Assembly: GCA_944382125.1 (NCBI GenBank)
Contig: CALWMV010000003.1
Location: 18,050-82,049, forward strand
Direction: 5' to 3'
Source: an uncultured Lachnospiraceae bacterium
GTDB taxonomy: Bacteria; Bacillota; Clostridia; Lachnospirales; Lachnospiraceae
DNA length: 64,000 bases
A program made the translations under genes and the position numbers. Below are positions 35,875 to 44,250 of this stretch, piece after piece. The notes beneath the pieces are model-generated. The model saw only the letters and a program-made list of their open reading frames with translations. It was not told where the DNA came from and made no database searches. Numbering within the stretch: position 1 is the first letter of the stretch; every line of letters starts with the position of its first letter.

Positions 35875-36981
35875 TTATCTGAGCAGATCAGAGATCCTGT
35901 TCAGCTCCTCCAGTGAATAATAATCGATCTCTATCCTGCCCCTGTCCTTCTTCCCGGGCTTTATGCGCACCTTTGTACCGAGGCCCCCCGTAAGCTCTCT
36001 TTCAAGCTTATCCAGGAATACCCTGTCCCGGGCTATCTCATCTGCATCATCGGCATGAGCCGTATCCGTCTCTGCCGGAGCAGCCTTTCTCTTTTTTATG
36101 GCATCTGCCTTTCTTTCAGCCTCTCTGACGCTGAGCCCCTTCTCAGCTATCTCCCTGGCCAGGGCTATAAGCTCCTCCCTGTCCTCTATGGTGATCAGGC
36201 AGCGGGCATGTCCCGCACTGAGCCTTTCCTCCGAAATAAGCAGCAGCACCTCCTCCGGAAGCTGAAGGAGCCTGAGGCTGTTGGCTATGGCTGAGCGGCT
36301 CTTTGCCACGCGCTCTGCCACCTCCTCCTGGGTAAGGCCGTAAGCATCTATAAGCTCCCTGTAGGCCATGGCCTCCTCTACGGCACCAAGGTCCTCCCTC
36401 TGTATATTTTCTATAAGGGCGATCTCAGCTGCAGCCTGATCCTCGATGTCCCTGATGATGACCGGCACTTCCTTAAGGCCGGCCAGCCTTGCAGCCCTCC
36501 ACCTGCGTTCTCCTGCGATGATGGTATAGGTAAAGCCCGTCTTCTTCACTATCAGGGGCTGTATCACGCCGTAGCGTTTTATGGATCCCGCCAGTTCCGC
36601 AAGGCTTTCCTCATCAAACTTCTTCCTGGGCTGATCCCTGTTCGGCTCTATAAGGGATATCCTGACAAAACGGCGGTCATGGAGGCTGCCCTCCGGATCT
36701 GTTTTCTTCAGTCCCGGCTTCGCCGGCTCTCCGCCCCGGGCCTTCTTTTCCGAAGCCCCGTCTGAAGCTTTTCTGCCGGATGAGCTCCCGCCTTCCAAAG
36801 CCTTTTCTGTCTTTTCTCCTGAAGGCTCTTTCGAAGGCTTTGCCGCTTCGTCCCCTGAAGATTTCTTTACCTTCTGCGAAGAAGCTTTTGCCGCTCCTTT
36901 TTCTTTCCTGCCCTCTTCGGCTGCGGTATCATCATTTCCGAATATGGCGTCAAGTCCGCGCCCCAGACCTTTTCTTGCCAT
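35875..36981 (-). CDS. parB: chromosome partitioning protein ParB (Spo0J-like) with long linker
   Basis: A 368-residue centromere-binding CTPase. The N-terminal peptide ARKGLGRGLDAIFG, which touches ParA, is followed by an unusually long low-complexity linker of about 80 residues rich in Lys, Ser, Glu and Gly. The ParB/sulfiredoxin domain then begins (RISLIEPNRDQPRKKF) with the CTP-binding GERRWRAARLAGL and ENIQREDL. The HTH (LTQEEVAERVAKSRSAIANSLRLL) and a C-terminal dimerisation domain (VRIKPGKKDRGRIEIDYY) complete it. Its ATG overlaps the parA stop by one base. Confidence 0.95.
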   Translation of the reverse strand: MARKGLGRGLDAIFGNDDTAAEEGRKEKGAAKASSQKVKKSSGDEAAKPSKEPSGEKTEKALEGGSSSGRKASDGASEKKARGGEPAKPGLKKTDPEGSLHDRRFVRISLIEPNRDQPRKKFDEESLAELAGSIKRYGVIQPLIVKKTGFTYTIIAGERRWRAARLAGLKEVPVIIRDIEDQAAAEIALIENIQREDLGAVEEAMAYRELIDAYGLTQEEVAERVAKSRSAIANSLRLLQLPEEVLLLISEERLSAGHARCLITIEDREELIALAREIAEKGLSVREAERKADAIKKRKAAPAETDTAHADDADEIARDRVFLDKLERELTGGLGTKVRIKPGKKDRGRIEIDYYSLEELNRISDLLR

Positions 36982-37757
36982 CAGTAGCTGCCCCCTTCCC
37001 TGTCCATGAGCTCTGCAGCCAGCATGCGGTAGCTCTCCGCTCCCCTCGAGGAGGGATCATATATGCTGATGGGCTCTCCATAAGAGGGAGCCTCCGCAAG
37101 CCTTACATTCCTCGGTATCAGAGTCTCAAATATGGGCTCATCAAGATTTTCCCTTACCGATTCCACCACCTGCTCGCTGAGCCTGGTGCGCTGGTCATAC
37201 ATGGTGAAAAGCACGCCCTCCACGTATAGCTCCGGGTTCATCTTCTTCCTTACCATCCCCACCAGCCGAAGCAGCTGATTGAGTCCCTCCAGAGCATAGT
37301 ATTCACACTGTATGGGTATGATGACGCTGTCGGCAGCCGTAAGGGCATTGACAGTAAGGACGCTTATGGAGGGAGGGCAGTCTATGAATATATAATCATA
37401 TCCCTCCTTCAGGCTGTCGGTGATGTTTTTAAGCCTTACATCCATATCCGGCAGCTCCTGAAACTCCGCCTCCACTCCGGAGAGATCCATATCCGCACTT
37501 ATGAAATCCAGTCCGGGAAGCACATCCTTATACATGCACTCCTCCGGCTTCATATTGCCGCAGAGCAGATCATATATGCTTCCCTCCCGGTCCTTCTCCA
37601 GATGAGCTGAAAGCCCGCTGGTAGAGTTGGCCTGGGGGTCAAAATCTATAAGCAGCACCCTCTGCTCCGCCTCAGAAAGACAGCAGGCAAGATTTATGGC
37701 AGTGGTGGTCTTGCCGACACCGCCCTTCTGATTTGTAATGGCTATGACACGTCCCAT
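36981..37757 (-). CDS. parA: chromosome partitioning ATPase ParA (Soj-like)
   Basis: A 258-residue Walker-type ATPase that works with ParB in origin segregation. The deviant Walker A KGGVGKTTTAINLA is near residues 10-23, LLIDFDPQANSTSGLS near residue 38 and FIDCPPSISVLTVNAL near residue 123. The short form lacks the N-terminal HTH of plasmid type Ia ParAs, as expected for chromosomal Soj. The ATG at 37757 is chosen because the family aligns from MGRVIAITNQ. A parS-like palindrome lies about 30 bases upstream. The usual neighbours rsmG and mnmG are absent. Confidence 0.95.
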   Translation of the reverse strand: MGRVIAITNQKGGVGKTTTAINLACCLSEAEQRVLLIDFDPQANSTSGLSAHLEKDREGSIYDLLCGNMKPEECMYKDVLPGLDFISADMDLSGVEAEFQELPDMDVRLKNITDSLKEGYDYIFIDCPPSISVLTVNALTAADSVIIPIQCEYYALEGLNQLLRLVGMVRKKMNPELYVEGVLFTMYDQRTRLSEQVVESVRENLDEPIFETLIPRNVRLAEAPSYGEPISIYDPSSRGAESYRMLAAELMDREGGSY

Positions 37758-37783
37758 CTTCGTACTTACCTCATAAAGATAAA

Positions 37784-37807
37784 GCAATGTTTCAAATGAA
37801 ACATTGC
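37784..37807. promoter_or_regulatory. parS-like 24-base palindrome upstream of parA
   Basis: A 24-base inverted repeat whose core TGTTTCAAATGAAACA (37788-37803) differs from the parS consensus TGTTTCACGTGAAACA only at the two central bases. It lies in the parA leader, about 30 bases upstream of the start, just past a possible promoter (TTGTAA-18-TAGTAT). Confidence 0.6.
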
Positions 37808-37944
37808 TTATAATTACTTATATACTATCATATCGAAGGGGGAAATTACAATAAAATATATTACTTCTGTGCAGTAATGGCTTAGATTGGGATTTTGGGA
37901 CCCGGGCAGGATTGTCCGGATCCCGGGATAAACAGGCTGATTTT

Positions 37945-38844
37945 TTAAAGCTTAGCCTCTCCTACTGCAAACTCTCTCCATCCCATATATCCGGGGGCAA
38001 TGGAATATTCGGGGAATACTATAACTACCTGCCCGTCGCTGTTTATATAAAAGTCAGTATTTTCGTCTATGGTCCTGAAGCCCGCATCAGTAAGCTCGTT
38101 ATCTCCATAGCCGAAGTAGCTGAGGCTTTCATCATTTGCTAGCTGATCTTTTATCTGCCTGTCTATCTCCGCATTGCAGATATTGATATAGTCATCACCA
38201 AGGAGGTCTTCGAGCTTAAGTTCCTTTCCTTCCAGAACATTCAGATTATAATAATGCCTTTCCTCGGAGGCTGCCACCCAGCCCTTTGCCGTGGTGAGCT
38301 CAAGGGAAAGTATCGGGCTCTTCTGATATTTGACATCGTAATCCACGATTATATCCATCTGGCGTCCTGCCCATTCCTCCTCTGTACCTCCCGTGGCAAA
38401 GAAGGCCTCCTTATACTCTTCAAACTCGGCCTTTGCCTCATTTGTATAATCATCAACTATCTTTTCTATCTCTGCATTTACAAGGGATGTAAACTCCCCT
38501 CCTGAGGCGTCTGCCGAATTGGAGTCCTCTATGGCGGGCACCTCCATGTCGATCTTATAATCTCCCTCATCCTGATGATAGGAACGTACGGTAAGCACCC
38601 TTGCTATGGCTCCGATGACCGGAAGCTCTGCCGCTCCTTCCGCAAAGGCCTGACTGGTGTTCAGGCCTGCCGTAAATACTACCAGAGCCGCTGCTGCAGC
38701 TGCTGCACATCTCTTTATCATAAAAATAACCTTCCTTTCAGCTTTCTTCCTTCTGTCCTTTTTTATAAGCCCATCTACCATGGCAGAAAGCTCCTTCGGT
38801 ATCTCGATATCCCCGTAGATATTCTTTCCATCCTCTATCCTCAT
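37945..38844 (-). CDS. RsiV-like anti-sigma factor (DUF4163/DUF3298)
   Basis: A 299-residue single-pass membrane protein. Residues 1-45 are cytoplasmic and would bind the sigma factor; the helix is about 47-66 (CAAAAAAALVVFTAGLNTS). The exterior domain holds DUF4163- and DUF3298-type sequence: SYHQDEGDYKIDMEVPAI, LTTAKGWVAASEERHYYNLNVLEGKELKLEDLLGD and a C-terminal VIVFPEYSIAPGYMG. In Bacillus, RsiV binds lysozyme and is then cleaved to release SigV; a similar envelope-sensing role is inferred. The ATG overlaps the sigma gene stop as ATGA. Confidence 0.88.
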   Translation of the reverse strand: MRIEDGKNIYGDIEIPKELSAMVDGLIKKDRRKKAERKVIFMIKRCAAAAAAALVVFTAGLNTSQAFAEGAAELPVIGAIARVLTVRSYHQDEGDYKIDMEVPAIEDSNSADASGGEFTSLVNAEIEKIVDDYTNEAKAEFEEYKEAFFATGGTEEEWAGRQMDIIVDYDVKYQKSPILSLELTTAKGWVAASEERHYYNLNVLEGKELKLEDLLGDDYINICNAEIDRQIKDQLANDESLSYFGYGDNELTDAGFRTIDENTDFYINSDGQVVIVFPEYSIAPGYMGWREFAVGEAKL

Positions 38845-39335
38845 ATCTCCACCTCCTCAAGCTTTTCCTTAAGACGTCTGTGGGCTGTATAAAGCCTGGT
38901 CTTTACCGTATTGAGATTCAGGCCTGTGGCCTCGGCTATCTCACTGAGACTAAGCTCTTCATAATATCTGAGTATCACTATGGTGCGAAGCTCGGGCATA
39001 AGTCCCATTACCGCTTCATATACCTCCCCTGCATCATTTTCGAAGGCCTTTTCCCTGTACTCAGGTTCGGGAAATGCTTCATCCGAACTGGGTATCTCAT
39101 TTTTATTTTTATCTATATACCTGACCGCCTCGTTTACAAGTATGCGGAACAGCCAGCTCCTTACCGCAGCCTCATCCCTGAGGCCCGTATAGGATTTAAG
39201 GGCCTTGAGTACGGTATTCTGCACTATGTCAAGGGCACCCTCCCGTTCCTTTGCGTAGCTCAGGGCAAGGCGGTAAAGTGAATTCTGATTTTCAGTGATG
39301 CAGGAGACTACGAGCTCGTATTTTCTGTCCTTCAT
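38841..39335 (-). CDS. ECF-type RNA polymerase sigma factor
   Basis: A 164-residue sigma factor. Region 2 (LYRLALSYAKEREGALDIVQNTVLKAL, then RSWLFRILVNEA) and region 4 (LRTIVILRYYEELSLSEIAEATGLNLNTVKTRLYTAHRRLKE) are complete, with an acidic linker between, and there are no regions 1 or 3. AGAGGAGAT precedes the ATG at 39335. It overlaps the RsiV-like gene, so the pair is a membrane-sensed regulon switch. No obvious autoregulatory promoter was identified. Confidence 0.93.
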   Translation of the reverse strand: MKDRKYELVVSCITENQNSLYRLALSYAKEREGALDIVQNTVLKALKSYTGLRDEAAVRSWLFRILVNEAVRYIDKNKNEIPSSDEAFPEPEYREKAFENDAGEVYEAVMGLMPELRTIVILRYYEELSLSEIAEATGLNLNTVKTRLYTAHRRLKEKLEEVEI

Positions 39336-39396
39336 GATTATCTCCTCTTTGGCTTTCTGTATATAAGACCTGAAGAGAGCAAAAAAAGTTTTAAAA

Positions 39397-39429
39397 AAAC
39401 TCCAATCAGTCAAAAACTGATTGGAGTTT
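39397..39429 (-). terminator. terminator of the pst-phoU operon
   Basis: Fourteen-base perfect arms (39397-39410 and 39416-39429, AAACTCCAATCAGT and its complement) with a long T-rich tract downstream on the minus strand, 30 bases past the phoU stop. Confidence 0.9.
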
Positions 39430-39459
39430 AATTATATCATGACTTAAATCTATATACAG

Positions 39460-40197
39460 TCAGGCCTCTGCAAGGGGCGCGGTCCTGCCGTTAGGGCCGC
39501 CGCCGGTGTTGCCGTCCTTGTGTACTCCGGTGATGGAAAATACCACCCATTCAGCCACATTGGTGGCGTGATCGCCTATACGCTCAAAGTACTTGGCTAT
39601 CATAAGGATATCCAGAAGGGCCTCTCCTCTGTCGGGATTTTCCGAGATAAGCTTGATGACCTCAGTCTTTACCTTCATGAAGAGGTCATCCACATAATCA
39701 TCGCTCTTTATGACTCCCTCGGCCAGCACCACATTGGAATTGACGAAGGAATCCACGGCCTTTGTGACCATCTTCATGGTAGCTGATGCCATCTCCTGTA
39801 TATCCACCGAGGAGCTGAAATTTCTGGTATGCTCAGAATTCAGGAAATTCACGATATCAGAGATATCCGCGCACTGGTCTCCTATCCTCTCCATGTCGGA
39901 TATCATCTTGAGCGCGGCGGATATGACTCTCAGATCAGAAGCCACCGGCTGCTGCTGAAGGAGGAGCTTGAGGCAGAGGCTCTCTATGTCCTTCTCCATC
40001 TGATCTATCTCTGTCTCAGTCTGATGTATCTTCTCTATGATGCGGGCGCTTATCTCCGCCTCGGACTCAGTCTGGACGTCATCCTTCTTGCTCTGAAGGG
40101 CAAGGGCCGTCTGGCTGATGGCATCCTCACACAGGGATCCCATACGTATAAGCATCTCATTAAGCGCTGTGAGCTGCCTGTCAAATCTGTTTCTCAT
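39460..40197 (-). CDS. phoU: phosphate signalling protein PhoU
   Basis: A 245-residue all-helical protein with two PhoU repeats. The first (RFDRQLTALNEMLIRMGSLCEDAIS) has RVISAALKMISDMERIGDQCADI, and the second has ILMIAKYFERIGDHATNVAEWVVF. The E/DxxxD metal-binding motifs are intact in both. It modulates the Pst transporter and phosphate-sensing kinase signalling. GGGGGTAG precedes the ATG at 40197, 18 bases past the pstB stop. No phoR/phoP pair lies in the window. Confidence 0.96.
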   Translation of the reverse strand: MRNRFDRQLTALNEMLIRMGSLCEDAISQTALALQSKKDDVQTESEAEISARIIEKIHQTETEIDQMEKDIESLCLKLLLQQQPVASDLRVISAALKMISDMERIGDQCADISDIVNFLNSEHTRNFSSSVDIQEMASATMKMVTKAVDSFVNSNVVLAEGVIKSDDYVDDLFMKVKTEVIKLISENPDRGEALLDILMIAKYFERIGDHATNVAEWVVFSITGVHKDGNTGGGPNGRTAPLAEA

Positions 40198-40214
40198 CTT
40201 AATGCTACCCCCGA

Positions 40215-40970
40215 TCAACCGAATCTTCCGGTGATATAATCCTCTGTCCTCTTGTCATTAGGCATGGAGAAGAGCTTCTCCGTATCTCCGTACTCTATCA
40301 TCTCTCCCAGAAGGAAGAAGGCTGTCTTATCCGAGATACGCACTGCCTGCTGCATATTGTGGGTGACTATGATTATAGTATATTTTTCCTTAAGCTCCAG
40401 AGCCAGATCCTCTATCCTTGAGGTAGATATCGGATCCAGGGCAGAAGTGGGCTCATCCATAAGGAGTATATCAGGCTCAACGGCCAGGGCCCTTGCTATG
40501 CAGAGCCTCTGCTGCTGTCCTCCTGAAAGTCCGAGGGCCGACTTCTTAAGCCTATCCTTTACCTCCTCCCAGATACCTGCCCCGCGGAGTGATCTTTCAA
40601 CTATCTCGTTGAGCTGATCCTTCTTTGTTATGCCGTGGGTACGGGGACCATAGGCAATGTTGTCAAATATGCTCATGGGGAAGGGGTTGGGCTTCTGGAA
40701 CACCATGCCTATCTGATGGCGGAGCTCATTGACATCTGTCTCCGGAGAATAGATCTCCTGGCCTCTGTACTGGATGCTTCCGGTGATCTTTACTCCGGGA
40801 ATGAGATCATTCATGCGGTTGAGGGACTTGAGGAAGGTGGATTTTCCGCATCCTGAAGGCCCTATAAGCGCAGTGATCGCATGCTCCGGGATATCCAGAC
40901 TTATGTTCTTGAGAGCCTGGGACTGTCCGTACCACAGGCACATATCTTTTACTGAGATTATATTATCCAT
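40215..40970 (-). CDS. pstB: phosphate ABC transporter ATP-binding protein
   Basis: A 251-residue ABC ATPase of the Pst phosphate importer. Walker A is [17 protein letters not shown], the Q-loop [20 protein letters not shown] is diagnostic of PstB, the signature is LSGGQQQRL and Walker B is [13 protein letters not shown]. It would form a dimer on the cytoplasmic face of PstA-PstC. It starts four bases after the pstA stop. Confidence 0.97.
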   Translation of the reverse strand: MDNIISVKDMCLWYGQSQALKNISLDIPEHAITALIGPSGCGKSTFLKSLNRMNDLIPGVKITGSIQYRGQEIYSPETDVNELRHQIGMVFQKPNPFPMSIFDNIAYGPRTHGITKKDQLNEIVERSLRGAGIWEEVKDRLKKSALGLSGGQQQRLCIARALAVEPDILLMDEPTSALDPISTSRIEDLALELKEKYTIIIVTHNMQQAVRISDKTAFFLLGEMIEYGDTEKLFSMPNDKRTEDYITGRFG

Positions 40971-40974
40971 GTGT

Positions 40975-41976
40975 TTATCGATCTCTCTTCTTCTTGAAAT
41001 AAGCTCCTACAAGACGGGCTGCCACATTAAGTATCAGTGTAAGTACGACCAGTATGGCCGCTATTCCGAAGGCCACCTCAAATTCTCCCTGCTCCTTTGC
41101 ATATACGTAAAGGGCTACGGTAAGAGAGGCTCCGGCACTCTGAAGGCCCTTGATGGGTCCGTTAAGGGCATGGGCAAAGCCTGCGGTGAAAAGCAGGGCC
41201 GCTGACTCACCGAGTATACGTCCGGTGGCAAGGATGCAGCCGGTTATGATACCGTCTATACAGTTGGGAAGCACCACCGTCCTTATGACCCTCCATTTTC
41301 CTGCGCCCAGGCCGAAGGCACCTTCTCTGTAGCTCTGGGGCACGGTCTTAAGGCTCTCCTGAGTGGTACGCATGATGGTGGGCAGGTTCATGATCACCAG
41401 GGTCAGTGCACCTGCAAGCAGGGAAGTCTGAAGGCCCATAAACTGGCAGAAAAACAGCATGCCCACCAGGCCGTATATGATGGAAGGTATGCCTGAAAGG
41501 GTCTCCGCTGCATACTCTATGATATCCACCAGCTTCTTGTTGGTCGCATACTCCGTCAGGTATACCGCCGCACCTACTCCCAGGGGAAGGACTATGACAA
41601 GGGATGCCAGCACGATATAGATCGTATTCATTATGTCAGGAAGTATGCCTATATTTCCCGACAGATAACTCGGCGATGTGGAGACGAACTCCCAGGAAAT
41701 ATTGGGTATGCCTCTGAACAGCACATATGCAAGTATATATACTACCAGTCCGCAGGTGATGATGGAGCAGAACCACATAAGTCCCGTCATGGTCCCTATG
41801 TATGCCTTTCTTCTGGGAGAAAGGGGTGTCTTTATCATACCCGTGTTCCCTCCTGCTGAAGCACCTGTCCCGGAGCCTGCACTGCGGATCCCGGATCGGC
41901 TGCTTTCTGCGGCAGTGTCTGCCGAAGCTGCATTTGCCATTCCGTTATTGATATTTATATTTTCCAAAGCAGCCAT
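40975..41976 (-). CDS. pstA: phosphate ABC transporter permease PstA
   Basis: A 333-residue inner membrane permease with six predicted helices and the binding-protein-dependent transport signature [39 protein letters not shown]. The first 60 residues are an Ala/Ser/Gly/Asn-rich cytoplasmic extension ([20 protein letters not shown]) not present in typical PstA. The ATG at 41976 is chosen over an upstream GTG because AAGGAGGG precedes it. It is one base past the pstC stop. Confidence 0.95.
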   Translation of the reverse strand: MAALENININNGMANAASADTAAESSRSGIRSAGSGTGASAGGNTGMIKTPLSPRRKAYIGTMTGLMWFCSIITCGLVVYILAYVLFRGIPNISWEFVSTSPSYLSGNIGILPDIMNTIYIVLASLVIVLPLGVGAAVYLTEYATNKKLVDIIEYAAETLSGIPSIIYGLVGMLFFCQFMGLQTSLLAGALTLVIMNLPTIMRTTQESLKTVPQSYREGAFGLGAGKWRVIRTVVLPNCIDGIITGCILATGRILGESAALLFTAGFAHALNGPIKGLQSAGASLTVALYVYAKEQGEFEVAFGIAAILVVLTLILNVAARLVGAYFKKKRDR

Positions 41977-41977
41977 A

Positions 41978-42844
41978 TCAGCCCTCCTTGTCACGCTTCA
42001 TCAGGAAATTGAGCAGCGCATTGATCATCATGATAAAGAGGAAGAGCACCAGGGCTATGGAGAAAAGCGCCTGACGCTGAAGCCCCGATGAATAGGACAT
42101 CTCGCTGGCCACCGCAGTGGTAAGGAACCTTACGCTCTGGAAAAGCGAATCCGGCATGTTGGGTGCATTTCCCGAAACCATCATGACGGCCATAGCCTCT
42201 CCTATGGCACGGCCGACGCCGAGGACTACGGCAGCGGCTATACCGCTCTTTGCCGCAGGCACGGATACGCGGAAATAGGTCTCTATCTCCGTGGCTCCCA
42301 GGGCAAGGGAGGCCTCTTCATACTCCTTGGGCACAGCCTCAAGGGCAGTCAGGGAAACATTGATGATAGAGGGAAGTATCATGATGGCCAGTACTATGAT
42401 GGCCGCAAAAAGGCTTGCTCCATCAGGTATGTCAAAGAGATCCCTGATACCAGGTACCAGGATCAGCATGCCCACAAGACCATATACCACTGAAGGTATG
42501 CCTGCAAGAAGGCTGACTGCCTCTTCTATGGCCATCCTGATCTTCCTAGGGGCCACCTTCGCGGTAAATACCGCGGTCATGAATCCTATGGGTACTCCTA
42601 TGACGATCGCTCCTGCTGTACCGTATATACTGGTAAGTATGAAGGGGAGTATGCCAAACTGCGGTTCCGCTGCCGTGGATGCCCACTTCGTTCCAAACAG
42701 GAAATCAATGATCCCGATCTCCCTGATGGCCGGTATGCCCGCTATCACCAGATATACGGTTATCAGCAGCACGCAGGCTATGGTCACAAGTCCCAGGATC
42801 AGAAAGATAAACTTTACGACTGATTCTATTTTGTGCCTGTTCAT
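41978..42844 (-). CDS. pstC: phosphate ABC transporter permease PstC
   Basis: A 288-residue permease with six transmembrane helices and the EAA-like loop NVSLTALEAVPKEYEEASLALGATEIET. FLFGTKWASTAAEPQFGILPFILTSIYG near residue 44 is typical of PstC. It pairs with PstA to make the phosphate channel. The gene is separated from pstS by a 75-base gap containing a hairpin that may set differential expression. Confidence 0.96.
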   Translation of the reverse strand: MNRHKIESVVKFIFLILGLVTIACVLLITVYLVIAGIPAIREIGIIDFLFGTKWASTAAEPQFGILPFILTSIYGTAGAIVIGVPIGFMTAVFTAKVAPRKIRMAIEEAVSLLAGIPSVVYGLVGMLILVPGIRDLFDIPDGASLFAAIIVLAIMILPSIINVSLTALEAVPKEYEEASLALGATEIETYFRVSVPAAKSGIAAAVVLGVGRAIGEAMAVMMVSGNAPNMPDSLFQSVRFLTTAVASEMSYSSGLQRQALFSIALVLFLFIMMINALLNFLMKRDKEG

Positions 42845-42867
42845 ATTATTCCTTTTGATACGTCATA

Positions 42868-42898
42868 AGGATCGGCAGACCATCCTGCCTGCCGACCC
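42868..42898 (-). terminator. hairpin between pstS and pstC
   Basis: TCGGCAG (42872-42878) pairs with CTGCCGA (42889-42895). There is no strong T-run, so partial termination or 3' protection of a pstS-only transcript is more likely than a full stop. Confidence 0.55.
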
Positions 42899-42919
42899 CT
42901 GATCTTTGAACTTTCTGTT

Positions 42920-43822
42920 TTAGTGGATTGCTACTGCTCCTGCCTGTGCTATAAGGTCAGCTACATCTGAGCTCATAGCGTAGTCATAGAAGGCCTGAGC
43001 CTGAGCTGAAAGGGCCTCGCCGTCCTTGGTCACGAGCACAAAGGGCCTCTGGATCTTATAGCTTCCGTCTCTAACCGTATCCTCTGTAGGCTCTACACCG
43101 TCAACGGTAAGGGTCTTTGTCTGATCTGATACGGATGCAAGTGAAGCATATCCGATGGCTGCGGGGTTCTGGGAAACAGTGGTGATCACGTCTCCGGTTG
43201 AGGTCAGCTCCTGACGATACTGGCAGAGGTCCTCAGTTCCCGTGATGGACTCAAAACCGTCTCTGGTTCCTGAACCTGCCTCACGTCCGATGAGCACGAT
43301 CTCCTCATCATTTCCGCCTACCTCGCTCCAGTTTGTTATCTCTCCCTTATAGATCTGAGCGATCTGATCAAGGCTGAGATCCGTTACGGGATTCTCGTTG
43401 TTTACGATGATGGCGATACCGTCCAGGGCAACCGTCTCTCCCTTAAGTCCGCCTGCTGTCTCCTCATCCTTGAGGGCACGGCTTGAAAGTCCGATATCAC
43501 AGCGTCCCTCCTGAACTGCAGTGATTCCTGAACCTGAACCGGTAGGATTATATGTAAATGTTACGTCGGGATGAAGCTGCATGAAGGACTCGCCAAGGAT
43601 ACCGATAACTGACTCCATGGATGTGGATCCGTCAGTTGCAACTGCTCCTGAAAGCTCCTCTGCTGCCTCGGTCTCCGCCTCAGTCTCTGTCTCTGCTGCT
43701 GCCTCGGTAGCTGCTGCAGTAGTCGCCGCTGCAGCTGTTGTCTCCTCTGCCTTGCTTCCGCAGGCTGTAAGAGCTCCCATGGCGAGAACTGCTGCCGCAA
43801 TAATTGCTATAGACTTTTTCAT
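42920..43822 (-). CDS. pstS: phosphate-binding lipoprotein
   Basis: A 300-residue lipoprotein: signal peptide with lipobox ALTAC at about residues 17-21, an Ala/Thr/Glu-rich linker, then a PstS-type solute-binding domain. Phosphate ligands sit in TDGSTSMESVIGILGESF, TYNPTGSGSGITAVQEGRCDIGLSSRAL and GREAGSGTRDGFESI, the last being the diagnostic SGTR loop. GAGG precedes the ATG. It heads the pst operon, with a PHO-box-like region and a long inverted repeat in its leader. Confidence 0.97.
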   Translation of the reverse strand: MKKSIAIIAAAVLAMGALTACGSKAEETTAAAATTAAATEAAAETETEAETEAAEELSGAVATDGSTSMESVIGILGESFMQLHPDVTFTYNPTGSGSGITAVQEGRCDIGLSSRALKDEETAGGLKGETVALDGIAIIVNNENPVTDLSLDQIAQIYKGEITNWSEVGGNDEEIVLIGREAGSGTRDGFESITGTEDLCQYRQELTSTGDVITTVSQNPAAIGYASLASVSDQTKTLTVDGVEPTEDTVRDGSYKIQRPFVLVTKDGEALSAQAQAFYDYAMSSDVADLIAQAGAVAIH

Positions 43823-43836
43823 AAAAATAGCCTCCT

Positions 43837-43896
43837 ATGATAATCATTGATTTAATATCGGGCCAGGTGCCCATTCCTTTGATCGATGATTATCAT
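43837..43896 (-). repeat. 15-base inverted repeat in the pstS leader
   Basis: ATGATAATCATTGAT (43837-43851) and ATCGATGATTATCAT (43882-43896) are complementary at 14 of 15 positions, with a 30-base loop. The proximal arm ends beside the pstS Shine-Dalgarno, so the fold could limit translation. Confidence 0.6.
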
Positions 43897-43906
43897 AAAA
43901 GGCTAT

Positions 43907-43946
43907 TGTAAAATGAAAGATATTCTTATTGTAAAATCTCTGTAAA
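43907..43946 (-). promoter_or_regulatory. PhoP-box-like direct repeats upstream of pstS
   Basis: Minus-strand TTTACA occurs at 43941-43946, 43930-43935 and 43907-43912. The first two are exactly 11 bases apart, as in PhoP boxes (TT(A/T)ACA every 11 bases), and the third is 23 bases on, close to two further turns. They lie just upstream of the presumed pst promoter. Confidence 0.65.
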
Positions 43947-44118
43947 GAGCTTTGCAATTTAAAAATAAACTGAGACTTCGTCGGGTCTCCCCTGCCGCCC
44001 TGCATTTTAAGGTTTTTTTAAGTCATCTCTCAGATCCCGGATAACTCCTTTGCCACCTCCCTCATATCCTTTATGAGCTCTCTTAAGGCCGGGTGCCGCT
44101 TGTATTAGGATGCTCCTG

Positions 44119-44250
44119 CTAAAAACAGGGGCACCCTTTTCCCATGTATTCCAGGTCATTTGTCCATATGACTTCACCGACAAATATATCATCCTCAGAA
44201 TCATATATTATTTTTGCGTGATAGCCCTTATATTCCAGCAACGAACTCAT
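44119..44250 (-). pseudogene. truncated HicB-like antitoxin
   Basis: A 43-codon frame, MSSLLEYKGYHAKIIYDSED onward, that keeps the HicB N-terminal signature (YKGYxAxIxYDxEDDIFVGEV) and then breaks at WTNDLEYMGKGCPCF with a TAG. The usual FEGxTVEEL segment and DNA-binding C-terminus are missing. Its ATG overlaps the stop of the HicA-like frame (ATGA), the canonical hicAB arrangement. It therefore appears to be a remnant, cut by a frameshift or deletion. Confidence 0.7.

Larger units (their letters stand above)
43823..44118 (-). other. pst regulatory region and gene-free stretch
   Basis: About 300 bases without a convincing gene. The part next to pstS holds the leader inverted repeat and PhoP-box-like repeats. 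From about 44000 to 44100 there is a short open stretch reading LRELIKDMREVAKELSGI with no start codon, which may be the tail of a decayed gene. Confidence 0.5.

Noticed and set aside
37900..37936. CCCGGG-containing palindrome downstream of the RsiV-like gene, first taken as a terminator
   Set aside because: The pairing is ambiguous because each arm is self-complementary, and no T-run follows on the minus strand.
44007..44204. A 65-residue minus-strand frame upstream of pstS
   Set aside because: It overlaps the HicB remnant in another frame, has no recognisable domain and lacks a Shine-Dalgarno.
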